A stretch of DNA of 64,000 nucleotides from Leptolyngbya sp. SIOISBB (GCA_010671905.1 JAAHII010000001.1:3906001-3970000); one strand, 5' to 3'. Shown: positions 41,006 to 51,534, counted from the first letter of the stretch. Notes: a model not told the origin generated them from the letters alone. A program made the numbers and translations.

Positions 41006-42286
41006 AGGGCACCTCGATCAATCAAGATCGTGTCTCAATATGAGATCACACTGCTGTGAATGATGCAGGGCATGAGTGCCATGGGGCAGTCAGGGTTTTG
41101 GGATTTGGAAGCCCGTTACGAAAAATTGACCCAGCAGAGAGATTTTCTCATTCGGCTGAATGCGCTGGTACCTTGGGAAACCTTTCGCCCGCTTCTGCAA
41201 CAGGTTCACGAAAAACCGCGTAAAAGTCGGGCCGGTCGCAAGCCCATAGATGTCTTATTGCTCTTTAAGATGCTGGTGTTGCAAAAACTGCACAATATCA
41301 GCGATGCCGAATTGGCATATCAAGTCAATGACCGCTTGTCGTTCATGCAGTTCCTCGGGCTCGGCCTAGAGGATGTCGTGCCCGATGCCACGACGGTGTG
41401 TTCATTTCGAGAACACCTCGGCAACCGGGGCTTAGTGGAGTCCCTCTTTGAGACCTTTGAAAGCTATTGACAACAAGCGGGTTATCAGGCTCAAGATGGT
41501 CCAATCATTGATGCCACCTTAATTCCAGTACCCAAGCAACGCAATCGTTGGGAGGAAAATCAACAGATTAAGCGGGGCGAAGTGCCCTTGGAGTGGGCAC
41601 ATCAGCCTCCAAAGCAGTCTCAGAAAGCTGTCGATGCCCGTTGGACCAAGAAAAATGGGCAGTCCTACTAAGGTTACCAGAATCACATCAATCGTGATGT
41701 GCGTTATGGCTTTGTCCGTCGCTATGTGGTCACGGATGCTTCGGTACATGATTCCCAAGTGTTAGGAGCGTTATTGGATGTGGACAATCCGGATGACCGG
41801 ATTTGGGCGGACAGTGCTGACTATGCCGAGGTGCGGGAAGCGGTTCTGGAATGGATGGGATTTGAAAGTCACATTCATGAGCGCGCCTATCGCCATCATC
41901 CGCTGACGAAAGAGCAGCAAGCGACTAACCGTCAACGCTCCCAAACACGGGCGAAGGTAGAACATGTTTTCGGCTGTTGCGTGACCGAAATGGGGGGCAA
42001 ATTAGTGCGCTCGATTGGTCAACTCCGAGCCCAAGCCAACCTGGGGTTGAAAAATCTGACTTACAACTTGAAACGCTTTGTCTTTTTGCAGACTCAGAGC
42101 GTCCAAACAGCGGTGAGGGCAGAATAATCAGTTCCGTCGGTAGCGTGGAGCCACCCACCCACTCAATTGTCCTATATCAAGTAGGTGCGATGGTCTTTAA
42201 GAAGACCTCAATTCACTGAGTCAGTTGATGACAGTCTTAGCTTGAGACTTCGGTCGGCTCGAAATCTCAATTTATCGAAGTGCCCT
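41006..42286 (+). mobile_element. IS5-family insertion sequence with inverted repeats and TAAT duplication
   Basis: The left end AGGGCACCTCGATCAAT (41006-41022) and the complement of the right end (42270-42286, AGGGCACTTCGATAAAT) form a 17-bp inverted repeat with two mismatches. Both sides are flanked by TAAT (41002-41005 and 42287-42290), a 4-bp target duplication as for IS5 relatives. It holds one transposase gene interrupted by two stops. Its length is 1281 bp. Confidence 0.85.
41060..42127 (+). pseudogene. IS5-family transposase, two in-frame stops
   Basis: One continuous frame: FWDLEARYEKLTQQRDFLIRLNALVPWETFRPLLQQV, GRKPIDVLLLFKMLVLQKLHNISDAELAYQVNDRLSFMQFLGL and the first Asp context DATTVCSFREHL. 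A TGA follows at 41468 (after ESY), then GPIIDATLIPVPKQRN, YQNHINRDVRYG, and a TAA at 41669, then DASVHDSQVLGALLDVDN, WADSADY and TRAKVEHVFGCCVTEMGG. The DDE motifs are all recognisable (DATL, ADSADY, EHVF). Reading through would give ~355 aa. Two point stops and otherwise intact sequence indicate recent inactivation, or stop-codon readthrough or sequencing errors. Confidence 0.88.
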
Positions 42287-42438
42287 TAATTATTTTGAAG
42301 TTTACATCCTGCAATTGTGCAGATTAACAAATTGGGTTAGCGGTAGCGTAACCCAACGAAACCTCTGCTACTGCTGGATTTCACTTTGTTCAACCCCACC
42401 TGTATGAAAAGCTTTTGTCAGTCACTCGGGGTTTGGAG

Positions 42439-42757
42439 CTGCCGCTTATACCCATCTCTAGAGCTCAGCGCAAATGGCAGATTCCCCGCTGTCGCTGCCT
42501 CCTTAAGAAGGGGGCTCGATCCGATTCAAACTGGGATTTCCCCCTTTTCAAGGGGGACTAAGGGGGATCCAAGCTCAGGCGTGTTCTAAAGAATGATTGG
42601 CGTTGCTGAATCGAAGGATGAATCCGGTGTTCGAAACCGCGGGCAAGATGCCCGCTCTCCGATATCGAGGGTGAGTCAACTCGGGTCGTGCTCCTGGTCA
42701 GCGATTCAATTCATACCCAAAATCAGCAACGCCGAATGACTTATGCATAAGCGGCAG
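42439..42757. repeat. Short element with IS50/Tn5-like ends, copy 1 (repeat B)
   Basis: Left end CTGCCGCTTATACCCATCT (42439-42457); right end is the complement of CTGCCGCTTATGCATAAGT (42739-42757). Flanking GGGTTTGGAG (42429-42438) and GGGTTGGGAG (42758-42767) match in nine of ten bases, like a 9-10 bp target duplication. No coding sequence inside; the interior has G-run/C-run palindromes. Confidence 0.6.
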
Positions 42758-42801
42758 GGGTTGGGAGAGAGGATGAAATCAGGCTGTCGAACTGACATTC
42801 A

Positions 42802-43638
42802 TCAGAGCCCAGGCGATCGCCGACAGCCCTGCTGATACTGTCCCGGCGTGACCCCCATCAGCCGTTTGAAATGACGATTGAGATGACTTTGATCTGCAAA
42901 TCCCGTCACTGTCGCCACTTCGGACAGGGCTACTCCCTCAGTAATCAGGTCTTTAGCGCGCGCTATCCGCACTTGAATGAGATAGCGATGGGGGGGCAGT
43001 CCCCACGTTTTCTTGCAGAGGCGCAATAATTTTAGGGGCGATACATCAACGGCGGCGGCCAGGTCCTTGAGGGTGACCGCGTCTTGATAATGCTGCTGTA
43101 AGTAGTCTTGGGTATGCCGCACTGCGGCAGGCTGAGATGACAGAGTGGGTAGGGGTGATCGCCGTTCGCTATGGCGATCAATCAAGTGTGAGAGGAACCA
43201 CAACAGGCGCGATTCTCGTTCTAGCGGCGAAGTCCCTAATTCCAAAGCCTGGTGCAACTGACGAAATTGCCGAACGAGGGTGCGATCGCGAATCACTGGC
43301 TCGGGAAAAAACGGTAGCTCAGAAGCCGGACGTCCTAACTCAGCCATGGCCTGCTGCATCAGACTGACCGAGGGATACGTCATGCGATATTGCCACCCCT
43401 CAGCCACTGCCGCCTGCCCGGTATGCACTTCCTCGGGATGAATAATCACTAGCGAACCGGCGGGAGCCTGATGGCCACTGCCCAAATAATCAAACGCCTC
43501 AACCCCTGTCTCAATCACCCCGATGGCGTAACCTTCGTGGGTATGACGGCTAAAGGCATGGTGAATGTAAGTTGCCTTCAGCACTTCCATGTTGGCCAAG
43601 GCCGGATCGCGCCAAAACGTAACCTGCTCTGTGCCCAT
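42802..43638 (-). CDS. AraC-family transcriptional regulator with cupin sensor domain
   Basis: 278 aa. N-terminal cupin-like AraC-binding domain: FSRHTHEGYAIGVIETGVEAFDYLG and AGSLVIIHPEEVHTGQA. C-terminal double HTH: VTLKDLAAAVDVSPLKLLRLCKKTWGLPPHRYLIQVRIARAKDLI and SEVATVTGFADQSHLNRHFKRLMGVTPGQYQQG, the AraC signature. Regulators with this N-terminus often neighbour azlCD exporter genes, and one such pair lies 4.2 kb downstream; a link is inferred only. No operator is evident. Confidence 0.92.
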   Translation of the reverse strand: MGTEQVTFWRDPALANMEVLKATYIHHAFSRHTHEGYAIGVIETGVEAFDYLGSGHQAPAGSLVIIHPEEVHTGQAAVAEGWQYRMTYPSVSLMQQAMAELGRPASELPFFPEPVIRDRTLVRQFRQLHQALELGTSPLERESRLLWFLSHLIDRHSERRSPLPTLSSQPAAVRHTQDYLQQHYQDAVTLKDLAAAVDVSPLKLLRLCKKTWGLPPHRYLIQVRIARAKDLITEGVALSEVATVTGFADQSHLNRHFKRLMGVTPGQYQQGCRRSPGL

Positions 43639-43964
43639 ACTGCTGCTTGGTCTGGTTAATCCCGTTGAATCACACCCTATCGCATCGCGACTCGCGATTC
43701 TCCGAGTGCTGCACTGTTGTGGGCGAACGAAAATTTTCTGCGGAAGATCTGATGGCCATCCTGGCCGTTTTTGGGCAGTCGTAGAAGCTTACCCAACGCG
43801 CTTTCCCTTACCTTGAGGGAGTCTAAAGGCGATGGTCTTGTTTCATTTGAATAGATACCGTGCTTTTTTCATTCACCCTCACTGTTGTTTTCAGCGCTTT
43901 TCTAACGTGATGAACTTGGTAGGATAAAGCCACTCAAACAACGATGCGGTGAGGATTTGCAATT
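43639..43964. other. Divergent intergenic region
   Basis: 326 bp between the AraC-type gene (minus) and the thioredoxin-like gene (plus). No gene or hairpin is convincing. Confidence 0.4.
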
Positions 43965-44561
<597 letters not shown>

Positions 44562-44708
44562 CTGGTGAATGTGGATAGATAAGAGGGTGGATGGGTAAGA
44601 GGGTAGAGGGGCTGTTGTTTTGCTGTCACTCCCGATTTGAGAACGGGTTCCCTGCAGCAGGTTTCTGAACTCCGAATTCCGAACTCTGAACTCCGAACTC
44701 TGTTTCCC

Positions 44709-45206
44709 ATGTCACCGCGATCGCCCCAGGTCTCAGCTCCTCGCCATGCTCTGACCCTTTGTGCCAGCTTGGTGCAAAATCCGATGAACTTGGGAGCCCT
44801 CTGCCGCACCGCCGAGGTTTGGCGCTTGCAAGCGCTGGTGTTACCTGACCCAGAGGTGCTCGCAGATCGCGACTTTCGGAAGGTCGCCGTGTCGGCTGAC
44901 CAGTGGCAAACCACTAGCATCTGTCCCCGCGATCGCCTACCCGAGTGGATCGCCCAGCAACAACGAAACAACACGACGGTCATTGCCCTGACACGCCATC
45001 CTCAAGCGATCGCCCTTCCGACCTTTGCCTTTCCTGCCCAAACCGCATTGCTGTTGGGCCGAGAACTGACTGGCATTCCCGAGGTCCTGATTCAGCAATG
45101 CAACGCCATTGTCGAGATTCCACAGTGGGGCTACGTCGATTCCCTGAATGTCAGTACTGCCGCCGCGATCGCGGCCTATGAGTACTTACGCCAACACGGC
45201 AAATGA
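44709..45206 (+). CDS. SpoU/TrmH-family RNA 2'-O-methyltransferase
   Basis: I start at ATG 44709 (MSPRSPQVSAPRHALT); the 24 codons before it come from a GAACTCCGAA-type repeat. ~165 aa. SpoU motifs: NPMNLGALCRTAEVWRLQALVLPD (motif 1), LLLGRELTGIPEVLI (motif 2) and VEIPQWGYVDSLNVSTAAAIAAYEYLR (motif 3, with the Asn of SLNVS). It forms a trefoil-knot fold that methylates the 2'-OH of a ribose in tRNA or rRNA. The N-terminal RNA-binding domain is absent, so it is a short form. Confidence 0.9.
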   Translation: MSPRSPQVSAPRHALTLCASLVQNPMNLGALCRTAEVWRLQALVLPDPEVLADRDFRKVAVSADQWQTTSICPRDRLPEWIAQQQRNNTTVIALTRHPQAIALPTFAFPAQTALLLGRELTGIPEVLIQQCNAIVEIPQWGYVDSLNVSTAAAIAAYEYLRQHGK

Positions 45207-45364
45207 CGCTCTACCCAGAACCCGGTTCTTGCCGGGACGATCGCCATCGACTAGGACTGGCTCAGAAACTGGGGTTCTCGGCACGCTGATTTCTGAATTC
45301 CAGACCCAGGTGATTTATCCTGACAAACAGCCCATGACTTTTTCGCAATCCTCCTATCACTGCC

Positions 45365-46330
45365 ATGACTGCCACCGTCTCCCTGATCAAAGCCCAAAGC
45401 TACGCTGTTGACGAACTGATGCAGCAACTAGAGCGCACCCTCGAACCCTTGGGCGGCATGGGAGCCATTGTGAAACCCGGCGATCGCGTGCTGCTGAAAC
45501 CGAATTTGCTGACGGGCGCAAGACCCACCAAAGAATGTGTCACCCGTCCCGAGATCGCTTACTGTGTGGCAGAGCTGGTGAAAGCGGCGGGTGGTCAACC
45601 GTTTTTGGGCGATAGTCCGGCCTTTGGCAGTGCCTACGGTGTCGCGGAAGCCAACGGCTATTTGCCCTGGCTCGAGAAAGCGGGCGTTCCTGTACAAGAG
45701 CTGCACGGACAGCGCTATGCCACCGAGGCCAGTGGCGAATTGGCGCATCTGCGGCTGTCGCAAGAAGCGATGAATGCGGATGTTGTGATCAATCTGCCTA
45801 AGGTGAAGTCCCACGTCCAACTTACCCTGACGATGGGCGTAAAAAATCTCTTTGGGTGTGTGCCGGGCAAGATGAAAGCCTGGTGGCACATGGAAGCCGG
45901 GAAGGATCGCGATCGCTTCGGCACCATGCTAGTGGAAACGGCTCGCACCATTGCTCCACAGCTGACGATTGTGGACGGCATTATCGGCCATGGTGGCAAC
46001 GGCCCTAGCGGCGGTGAACCTCACGCTTTAGGCGTGCTGGGCGCTTCGACCGATGTGTTTGCCCTGGACCGCGCCCTGGTGGCAATTTTGGGCGCTAACC
46101 CAGCAGATATTCCGACCGTGGCGCAGTCGATCCGATTAGGCTGCTGTCCTGATTTATCAGAGATCTACTTTCCCCTCGCTCGACCAGAGGAGTTGGCGAT
46201 CGCGGATTGGGAATTCCCCGCTCAGCTCATGCCCATCGACTTTGGCATGCCTCGGGTGGTGCGATCGACGTTCAAGCACTTCTATATCCGCTTTATCAAA
46301 GAGCCGATGGCGGCTTATGCGAATCGCTGA
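45365..46330 (+). CDS. DUF362 domain protein
   Basis: 321 aa. VLLKPNLLTGARPTKECVTRPEIAYCVAELVKAAGGQPFLGDSPAFGSA is the DUF362 signature, followed by VVINLPKVKSHVQLTLTMGVKNLFGCVPGKMKAWWHMEAG and DGIIGHGGNGPSGGEPHALGVL. There are no 4Fe-4S cysteine clusters of the CxxCxxC type seen in many relatives. The function is unknown. Confidence 0.88.
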   Translation: MTATVSLIKAQSYAVDELMQQLERTLEPLGGMGAIVKPGDRVLLKPNLLTGARPTKECVTRPEIAYCVAELVKAAGGQPFLGDSPAFGSAYGVAEANGYLPWLEKAGVPVQELHGQRYATEASGELAHLRLSQEAMNADVVINLPKVKSHVQLTLTMGVKNLFGCVPGKMKAWWHMEAGKDRDRFGTMLVETARTIAPQLTIVDGIIGHGGNGPSGGEPHALGVLGASTDVFALDRALVAILGANPADIPTVAQSIRLGCCPDLSEIYFPLARPEELAIADWEFPAQLMPIDFGMPRVVRSTFKHFYIRFIKEPMAAYANR

Positions 46331-46625
46331 AGAGTGATAGGGTGTGAGGGTGCAAGGGTGTGAACTGGCTGAGCCGCCCAGGGAGCCGCCCAGTCAATCT
46401 ATACTGCAGACCTGGTTTGGAAAGTGAGGAACGCGAAAACATCCTCCCCCTACTCATCCACCCGTCCACCCTCTCACAATCGCCAACGATTTTTGATCTC
46501 CCGATCTCTAATACCGATTCTCTAAAAATCTGGCTACAAATCCTGTCCCCAGCTCCCTTGCTCCCAAAGCTCTCCATTCCGATCTATAGCGCTGTCCCAG
46601 AGAAATGGTATGACTGGCCGCTCCG

Positions 46626-47249
46626 CTACTCCTGAAAGCCTAGATCCTGAAGGATGCCGTCGATTTTGGCGTGGTGGTTGGCTTCCCACTCGATGAGAGT
46701 CTGGCTGGCTTCGCGATCGCTTTTTTGCTTGGCCTGCTCCCAGACCGTCTGCTGCTGTGCGGCGGGAATGACCACAATGCCTTCTTCATCAGCAACCACA
46801 ATATCTCTTGGTGAGACCGATACGCCGCCACAGATGATGGGCTGATTCAGCGTGCCTAGAGCCTGCTTTTTGCCTGGAACCGGCACCACGCCTCGCGCAA
46901 AGACAGGAAACTGGGCTTCGCGCACTTCGGCCACGTCGCGAATCACGCCGTCCGCAACAAATCCGGCGATACCCCGTTGCTGGGAGATCGCGCACACGTT
47001 GCCTCCCGATAGCGCGTAGTCCACATCGCCCGCCTGCACCACAATGACATCCCCCGGTACGGCTCGATAAATGGCTGCGTGCAACATCAGATTATCTCCG
47101 GGCGGGCACTGCACGGTAAAGGCTGGTCCCGCCAAGCGCGGCATCCCCGGCCACATTTCGCGGATGCCCAGATTCATCACCTGCGATCGCCCCAAAACGT
47201 CGGCATAAGTGGTGGGGGAAAACGCGGCAAAGTTCAGAGAGGCAGTCAT
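46626..47249 (-). CDS. RraA-like / HMG aldolase family protein
   Basis: 207 aa. YADVLGRSQVMNLGIREMWPGMPRLAGPAFTVQCPPGDNLMLHAAIYRAVPGDVIVVQAGDVDYALSGGNVCAISQQRGIAGFVADGVIRDVAEV is the RraA/4-hydroxy-4-methyl-2-oxoglutarate aldolase fold, with GDN, the GGN loop and DGVIRD. DIVVADEEGIVVIP follows. Members are either metal-dependent aldolases or RNase E regulators; the conserved GxxxxxxxxxxDGxxRD favours the aldolase-like site, but activity is not shown. No operon partner. Confidence 0.88.
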   Translation of the reverse strand: MTASLNFAAFSPTTYADVLGRSQVMNLGIREMWPGMPRLAGPAFTVQCPPGDNLMLHAAIYRAVPGDVIVVQAGDVDYALSGGNVCAISQQRGIAGFVADGVIRDVAEVREAQFPVFARGVVPVPGKKQALGTLNQPIICGGVSVSPRDIVVADEEGIVVIPAAQQQTVWEQAKQKSDREASQTLIEWEANHHAKIDGILQDLGFQE

Positions 47250-47468
47250 AGCGCGGTAAAGGGAACTGGCATCGACGTCTCTACAATAGGTGAATGTGTG
47301 ACCGGCGGGCGATCGCGGTCAACCTGGGCATCCACTAGGCCTGAGTTCTTGATGATTCTGCTCATGGTGAGTTGCCCCAAACCCAAAGAAAACTCAAGAA
47401 TTCTCCCGGTTTTTCGGAGTCGCCTTTTAGGCTCAATATGATTAATAGAATCAGATTATTCTTTCCCT

Positions 47469-49874
47469 ATGGTCAAAGCGCCGATTTCTCCTAGCGATGT
47501 GCAACCGCCTGACCAAGCGCCAGTCGCGACTCAATCACTGGTGTTTGATGTCAGCGGCATGATGTGTGCTGGGTGCGTGCGCGCCGTCGAAAAGCAACTC
47601 ACCGCCTGCGACGGAGTCCAGAGTGCCACCGTCAACCTGATTACGGAAGTAGCGGTGGTGGAAACGGTGGCTGACCAGCTTGTGGATCCTCAGCAGTTGG
47701 CCGATCACCTCACGCAAAATGGCTTCCCGAGTCAACTGCGAGTCGCCGCTGACGATGCCCACGCGGCTGCCGGACTGACTGATTGGCTGAACCGCAAACA
47801 GCAAGAAAATCGCGACCAAGTCTGGCGACTGGCGATCGCCCTCATGCTCCTCGCGCTTTCCACCATTGGTCATTTGCATCATTTTGGCTGGGTCACCGTT
47901 CCAGTGCTGAGCAACCTGTGGTTTCACTTTGTGCTGGCGACGGCGGTGCTGCTCTTCCCCGCCCGAGGCATTGTGACCGATGGTTGGCAAGGAGCCCGCC
48001 ATGGTAATCCCAACATGAATACGCTGGTGGCGTTGGGGGCGCTGAGTGCCTATGGGGCCAGCGTGGTAGCGCTACTGTTGCCCAATTTGGGGTGGGAGTG
48101 CTTTTTTGATGAGCCGGTGATGCTGCTCAGCTTTATTTTGCTGGGGCGCACGTTAGAGCAGCGGGCGCGATTTCGCGCGACGGATGCCCTGCGATCGCTG
48201 ATTGCTCTGCAGCCTGCCAAAGCTCAACTAATTGGCATGCCGAATGCGGATGGCAGCACGCAGCCCGGTGTGGAAATTCCCGTCAGTGCGGTTCATCCAG
48301 GGGAATGGCTGCGGGTGTTGCCGGGAGAAACGATTCCGGCGGATGGGGTAATCGAAACCGGGCAGACCACGGTGGATGAATCGATGCTGACGGGTGAATC
48401 GCTGCCCGTCGAAAAGCAACCGGGGGATACCATCGTCGCAGGCACCCTGAATCAAACGGGGGCGATCGCTCTCAAAGTGACGGAAACCGGCAGCGATACA
48501 GTGCTGGCCCAGATGATTCGCCTGGTAGAAACAGCCCAAACCCGCAAAGCCCCCATCCAGCGGCTGGCCGACGTCATCTCTGGGTACTTCACTTACGGCG
48601 TCTTGTCCCTGGCGACTCTGACGTTTCTGTTCTGGTATTTTGTGGGACTACCACTGTGGCCAGAGGTGATGAACAGTGCCTTGGGCGCCATGCACGCTAC
48701 CCACACCATGACGATGCAGTCTTCCACGCTGTTGGTGAGTCTGAAGTTGGCGATCGCCGTGCTCGTCATCGCCTGTCCCTGTGCATTAGGATTGGCGACC
48801 CCGACCGCCATTCTGGTCGGTTCTGGGATGGGCGCTGAGCATGGTCTGCTGATTCGCGGCGGTGACGTGCTGGAAACCCTGAGCCAAATCGATACCGTTG
48901 TGTTTGACAAAACCGGGACGCTCACGCGAGGCATTCCCCAGGTTACAACGTGTCAGCCTCTCGACGATGCCGTCACCGCTGATGACTTGCTCAGACTCGC
49001 GGCGGCGGTGGAAAGTGGCACGCAACACCCGTTAGCCGTTGCGATTCAACAAGCTGCGGCTACGCAGGAACTCGCCTTGCCCCCGTCTACTGACTTCGAA
49101 ACCCAAGCGGGGTTAGGCGTGAGCGCTACCGTGACCTGGCAAGAGCAGCCTCATACTGTGTGGATTGGCAATGCTGATTGGCTCGCTCAACAGAGTCTGG
49201 CGCTTGCGGACACGGTGCTCCAGGCGATGGATGAAATCCCGGCAGGTCAGACGGCGGTGTACGTCGCGATGGCGGATCGCGTGATCGGCATTATTGCCGT
49301 GGCGGATGCGTTACGCACCGATGCCGCTGAGACCATCCAAGCGCTTCATGCACAAGGTCTGTCGGTGCATCTACTAACCGGCGATCGCGCTCCGGTGGCG
49401 CAGGCGATCGCGACAGCTGTCGGCGTTGATCCTGACAACGTGACGGCGGAAGTATTGCCTGCGGGAAAATCTCAAGCAGTGGTCGAGCTGCAAGCTCAGG
49501 GGCGACGGGTGGCGCTGGTCGGTGATGGCATTAACGATGCCCCAGCCTTGGTGCAGGCCGATGTGGGCATTAGTCTGAGTTCCGGAACTGACATTGCCGC
49601 TGAATCCGCTGGGGTAGTGCTGATGAGCGATCGCCTCACCGGAATTTTAGAATCTTTGCGTTTAGGTCAGAAAACTGTTGCTAAAATTCGGCAAAATCTG
49701 GCCTGGGCTTTTGCCTACAACCTCATCGGCATTCCTGCCGCTGCAGGTGTATTTTTGCCCGCTTACGGAGTCAGCCTGAGTCCCGCCGTCGCAGGGGGAC
49801 TGATGGCCTTTAGCTCAGTTACCGTCGTGGTGAACTCGCTCTTACTCAAAGCCCAGCGCCTAGATTCTGTCTGA
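47469..49874 (+). CDS. Copper-translocating P1B-type ATPase (CtaA/PacS type)
   Basis: 801 aa. One N-terminal heavy-metal domain with MxCxxC (C33, C36 in GMMCAGC). Hydrophobic helices follow. The TM metal site is [12 protein letters not shown] (C436, C438). The phosphorylation site is DKTGTLTRG (D480), the HP locus is [11 protein letters not shown] and the P-domain hinge is [12 protein letters not shown] is in [11 protein letters not shown]. It pumps Cu(I) out of the cytoplasm or into the thylakoid lumen; CtaA and PacS cannot be told apart by eye. The hydrolase gene starts 17 bases after its stop and may be co-transcribed. Confidence 0.95.
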   Translation: MVKAPISPSDVQPPDQAPVATQSLVFDVSGMMCAGCVRAVEKQLTACDGVQSATVNLITEVAVVETVADQLVDPQQLADHLTQNGFPSQLRVAADDAHAAAGLTDWLNRKQQENRDQVWRLAIALMLLALSTIGHLHHFGWVTVPVLSNLWFHFVLATAVLLFPARGIVTDGWQGARHGNPNMNTLVALGALSAYGASVVALLLPNLGWECFFDEPVMLLSFILLGRTLEQRARFRATDALRSLIALQPAKAQLIGMPNADGSTQPGVEIPVSAVHPGEWLRVLPGETIPADGVIETGQTTVDESMLTGESLPVEKQPGDTIVAGTLNQTGAIALKVTETGSDTVLAQMIRLVETAQTRKAPIQRLADVISGYFTYGVLSLATLTFLFWYFVGLPLWPEVMNSALGAMHATHTMTMQSSTLLVSLKLAIAVLVIACPCALGLATPTAILVGSGMGAEHGLLIRGGDVLETLSQIDTVVFDKTGTLTRGIPQVTTCQPLDDAVTADDLLRLAAAVESGTQHPLAVAIQQAAATQELALPPSTDFETQAGLGVSATVTWQEQPHTVWIGNADWLAQQSLALADTVLQAMDEIPAGQTAVYVAMADRVIGIIAVADALRTDAAETIQALHAQGLSVHLLTGDRAPVAQAIATAVGVDPDNVTAEVLPAGKSQAVVELQAQGRRVALVGDGINDAPALVQADVGISLSSGTDIAAESAGVVLMSDRLTGILESLRLGQKTVAKIRQNLAWAFAYNLIGIPAAAGVFLPAYGVSLSPAVAGGLMAFSSVTVVVNSLLLKAQRLDSV

Positions 49875-49891
49875 TATGCAGGAAAGGTGCA

Positions 49892-51007
49892 ATGATTCGC
49901 TCTCGTTCCAAGACTCGTCTGGTCTTTTTACAAATCGGCTTTGTGTCCTGGGGCGTTTTGTTGCTCGGCTTTTTGGCCTTTCTGTGGTTACGCCCCCAGG
50001 GGCAGTTTGCCCTGAGTCAATTGCCTCTGATGACGATTGCTCTGTGGCTAGCGGGCATCGGTTTAGTCGCGTTTTTGTTGGCGGGGCTGCTGAGTCGCAA
50101 AACGCGGATCTACATCCTGTTTTTTGTGGGGGTGCTGTTGATTTTGGTGAATGGCCTGGCGTATTTTGGGGCCTACACCTTGACGCATTACAACGATTCG
50201 ATGCTGCCGGGGCTGGCCTTTGCCCCCAAACCCGAGAATGCTAGCAACCCCGCTGAGTATGGACTGGATTATGCCACTGAGCGCATCACGATTAATGATG
50301 ATGAATGGCTAGAAGCGTGGCGCGTGCCTTACTACGGTGAAACCAAAGGCACAGTGCTGCTGTTTCCGGGCAATGGCGGGAACAAATCTCATCAACTTAT
50401 GTGGCCCGCTGGCGTGTTTAATCGCTTGGGGTATCACACCCTCATGGTCGATTTTCGCGGTCAGGGCGGATCGAGTGGCAATAGCGCCACCATGGGATTG
50501 CAGGAAGCTGAGGATGTCGTCGCTGCCATGGCCCATGCCGAGCAGATCGGCTTGCCTGAGCCTTATGTGCTCTATGGGGTGTCAGTGGGGAGTACCGCCA
50601 TTATGAAAGCCTTGGACGGCGGTCTGCAGCCCGCTGCCGTGGTACTCGAAATGCCGTTCGCCTATTTCATGCAGGCAGTCAAAACGCGGATGCAAGCCCA
50701 AGATTTTCCCACGACCGGGGTGGCGGAACTCCTGGTTTTTTGGGGGAGTGTGCAGCACGGTTACAATGGCTTTTTCCATAACCCGGCCAATTACGCCAAG
50801 TCCATCACGGTGCCCGCTCTCATCCTCCATGGTGAAAACGATCGCTGGACTAGCCTGGACGAGATCAACCAAATCTACGACAACCTGGCAGGCCCGAAGG
50901 AATTGGTCGTGTTTCCCAACACAGGGCACAGCCTGCTGGTGACCGTTGACGAACCGCTCTGGGCTCAAAGCATCGGAGATTTTCTACAAGCTCAATGGCA
51001 GGGCTGA
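49892..51007 (+). CDS. Membrane-anchored alpha/beta hydrolase
   Basis: 371 aa. Three N-terminal hydrophobic helices (residues ~10-31, 43-64, 68-90). The hydrolase domain has GTVLLFPGNGGNKSHQ, the elbow YGVSVGSTAIMKAL (Ser in GVSVG), acid ILHGENDRW and His TGHSLLV. It follows the copper ATPase by 17 bases. Its last 37 codons are duplicated at 51305-51415. The substrate is unknown. Confidence 0.9.
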   Translation: MIRSRSKTRLVFLQIGFVSWGVLLLGFLAFLWLRPQGQFALSQLPLMTIALWLAGIGLVAFLLAGLLSRKTRIYILFFVGVLLILVNGLAYFGAYTLTHYNDSMLPGLAFAPKPENASNPAEYGLDYATERITINDDEWLEAWRVPYYGETKGTVLLFPGNGGNKSHQLMWPAGVFNRLGYHTLMVDFRGQGGSSGNSATMGLQEAEDVVAAMAHAEQIGLPEPYVLYGVSVGSTAIMKALDGGLQPAAVVLEMPFAYFMQAVKTRMQAQDFPTTGVAELLVFWGSVQHGYNGFFHNPANYAKSITVPALILHGENDRWTSLDEINQIYDNLAGPKELVVFPNTGHSLLVTVDEPLWAQSIGDFLQAQWQG

Positions 51008-51112
51008 TACAGCAGAATGCGGAATGCGGAGGTCGGAATTTGGAATTGAAAGGCCTGCAAGAAAACGGTTTCCACAATCCAGACCGACTTGATCAAACTG
51101 CGGCTTGCTATA
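51007..51112. repeat. Dispersed repeat A, copy 2
   Basis: Starts at the last base of the hydrolase gene, with ATACAGCAGAATGCGGAATG (first TATA mutated to TACA) and ends CGGCTTGCTATA. It is a copy of the 13057-13170 element without the tandem addition. Confidence 0.8.
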
Positions 51113-51129
51113 GCGTCTGAAATCGCCCT

Positions 51130-51296
51130 GTAGGGTGGGCAGTGCCCACCGCAGTGTTTGTCGGCTAGGGCCATTATCGTAGCGATTGATGTCGGTCAGA
51201 CAATTGATTTAGAAGTGTTTTCTCAGGTGGCTGAATACTTTGAAGAATAAGGAGTTGAGCTTGTACAGAGGCGATGGTGGGCACTGCCCACCCTAC
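51130..51296. repeat. Perfect 21-nt inverted repeat bounding a 125-nt spacer
   Basis: GTAGGGTGGGCAGTGCCCACC (51130-51150) is exactly complementary to 51276-51296. Each arm is itself palindromic around GTGGGCAGTGCCCAC. A degraded relative of the spacer end lies at 52237-52316. It sits between the hydrolase gene and the duplicated hydrolase 3' end. Confidence 0.75.
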
Positions 51297-51304
51297 TGCT
51301 CTCT

Positions 51305-51415
51305 AAAGAACTCGTGGTGTTTCCCAACACGGGGCACAGCCTGCTCGTGACTGTCGATGACCCGCTCTGGACTCAAAACATCGGGGACTTTCTACAAGCT
51401 CAATGGAATGGCTAA
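51305..51415 (+). pseudogene. Duplicated 3' end of the membrane hydrolase gene
   Basis: Thirty-six codons plus a stop: KELVVFPNTGHSLLVTVDDPLW then TQNIGDFLQAQWNG, matching the hydrolase C-terminus (KELVVFPNTGHSLLVTVDEPLW AQSIGDFLQAQWQG) with four differences. The DNA is also similar (about 90 percent by eye). There is no start codon, so it is a leftover of a tandem duplication split by the repeats at 51007-51296. Confidence 0.85.
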
Positions 51416-51534
51416 TGGCGATGGCTAATGGTTGGCTGCTGTGATCGCTCCGCTTGGGAAAGTCCTAATTTTAGGGTCAATGCTGATGCCCATCCTACTT
51501 ACTTCGACCATAAGCCGAATGGCTGACTTATTCA

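Noticed and set aside
42620-42665. tRNA-like segment (GTTCGAAACC... GGGCAAGATGCCCGC)
   Set aside because: No acceptor stem or anticodon arm fits a cloverleaf.
44637-44708. Longer N-terminus of the SpoU methyltransferase
   Set aside because: The DNA is a GAACTC(C/T)GAA repeat that translates to repetitive ELRIPNSELR, not part of the domain.
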